Below are positions 63,347-64,000 of a stretch of DNA of 64,000 bases, one piece after another. The position numbers and the translations under genes are program-made. Location of the stretch: contig JAHLMK010000015.1 of assembly GCA_019915135.1 (NCBI GenBank), positions 372,001-436,000 on the forward strand, in the 5' to 3' direction. Within the stretch, counting starts at the first letter, position 1. Each line of letters begins with the position of its first letter. Origin of the DNA: Strobilurus pachycystidiatus. Taxonomy: Eukaryota; Basidiomycota; Agaricomycetes; Agaricales; Physalacriaceae. The notes under the pieces are model-generated. The model searched no databases and was not told where the DNA came from. It was given only the letters and a program-made list of their open reading frames with translations.

Positions 63347-64000
63347 ATGACGCACGACTCGGGCAGGGCTGTGCCCGGCTACGAACAAGAAAGCTTAAAG
63401 GTGATAAGCAACGAAGGTGATGCACTAAGCGAAGAAAAGAAGCCTGGGCAAGTCCACGCACCTTCAACCGCACCCACCATGTCGTCGCCAACACCAGAGG
63501 TCGTTCCGGAAAACAAAGTACGGCTCCACCAAAAACGAACATCAGGGAAGCGAACTAACTTACCTAAAGGAGAAGTCGCCTGCCCCTGCAAACGAAAAGG
63601 AGACCTCGCCAGAGGCAGAACGCGTTGAAAATCCTGTCAAGGTAAGCCAGGAGCAGTAATGAAAAACGGAAAAGACGACTAACGCGTCAAAAAGAAGGAA
63701 CCAGCTGGAGACGCGCGCCCCGAAGAACTCCCAGAAGCACGACCGCCATTTGACTATAGCGGATTCCTCTTGAACAACCGCGTACCGATGGGCCTACGAG
63801 CCGCAGGACTAGACGTGTCCTTAACGCACAAGTTGGCGTCGGCACCCGACCGTACCAGGAAGCTCCTGGAAGAGCACGGATACAAAACGTATCGCGCGGA
63901 CGCGGTCTTCTGGACAGAATTCCAGGACGTACTCGAGGCGCTCGACGCAGCCAACAACACCCCCTTGGAACGCGTCGAGACCGCCCTCACTAGGGCCCTC
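63347..64000 (+). CDS. Gypsy accessory gene E1, copy 2, 5' part
   Basis: ATG 63,347 (MTHDSGRAVPGYEQESLKVI) reads into MSSPTPEVVPENK. The same two introns follow (donor near 63,519; second near 63,641), then FDYSGFLLNNRVPMGLRAAG up to the window end. The longer N-terminus is intact here because the 19 bp missing in copy 1 are present. That the gene is found in both copies supports its being part of the element. Confidence 0.65.

Larger units (their letters stand above)
56025..64000 (+). mobile_element. Ty3/Gypsy copy 2 interior (runs past the window)
   Basis: Co-linear with copy 1 from PBS to E1: it lacks the MITE and has few substitutions. It continues beyond 64,000, so its E2, E3 and distal LTR are not visible. 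Its arrangement directly after the shared LTR suggests a tandem produced by LTR-LTR recombination or insertion into a pre-existing LTR; an assembly artefact cannot be excluded. Confidence 0.88.

Noticed and set aside
1..64000. CRISPR arrays, bacterial operons or phage features
   Set aside because: No spacer-repeat array or ribosome-binding architecture; introns and transposon families are eukaryotic.

Overview
The window is fungal, most likely from an agaricomycete basidiomycete. Genes are split by many short (about 45-60 nt) GT-AG introns, and the transposases are of the Plavaka and Tnp2/CACTA types that crowd agaric genomes. I see no convincing ordinary housekeeping locus; almost everything is transposable element or transposon cargo, in nested layers that can be dated relative to one another.

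Left block (1-10,009): a decayed Plavaka transposase (1047-4543), a convergent gene with an RNase H1-N/viroplasmin-like motif (4595-5556, minus), a long multi-exon gene resembling DUF6698-type proteins (5702-9516), and a gene fragment (9686-9943).

At 10,010 a very large Ty3/Gypsy LTR retrotransposon begins. Its 1,705-bp LTR (TGATA...TATCA) is split at 11,151 by a 24,484-bp CACTA-type DNA transposon (11,152-35,635) with 68-bp terminal inverted repeats (one mismatch), a 3-bp TTA target duplication and an apparently intact Tnp2-family transposase (20,179-23,513). The second LTR copy supplies the exact empty site (TTA at 55,459-55,461). The CACTA element carries about ten further genes: a chromodomain gene and a decayed second copy, an Spt5-like NGN-KOW gene, three paralogues of an unnamed family (A, B, C), a second RNase H1-N-like gene, and small spliced genes. 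Several share an 18-bp promoter-proximal motif and a hairpin cassette, suggesting coordinated expression.

The Gypsy interior resumes at 36,202 with PBS, gag (hit by a 473-bp hAT-like MITE at 36,602-37,074), protease ORF and pol. Beyond pol, still before the next LTR (54,320-56,024, preceded by a polypurine tract), lie three non-canonical genes: E1 (plus, Cys-rich) and E2 and E3 (minus, intron-bearing, with a shared TATA-box promoter). E3 is interrupted by a second, unrelated LTR element (49,126-53,570; 849-bp apparently identical LTRs, GCAAC target duplication, minus orientation), which also carries an antisense spliced gene (50,701-51,464). From 56,025 a second Gypsy interior follows the same LTR, so the two copies look like a tandem sharing one LTR.

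Copy 1 has lost the integrase catalytic Glu (Lys instead); copy 2 keeps it but has a stop codon in pol. Most differences between the copies are CpG transitions, largely in TpCpG. The main candidates for something undescribed are LTR retrotransposons with antisense intron-bearing accessory genes, and a giant CACTA element carrying a chromatin/transcription-related cargo set with common promoter motifs. All splicing and homology statements come from reading the sequence; no database search was run.
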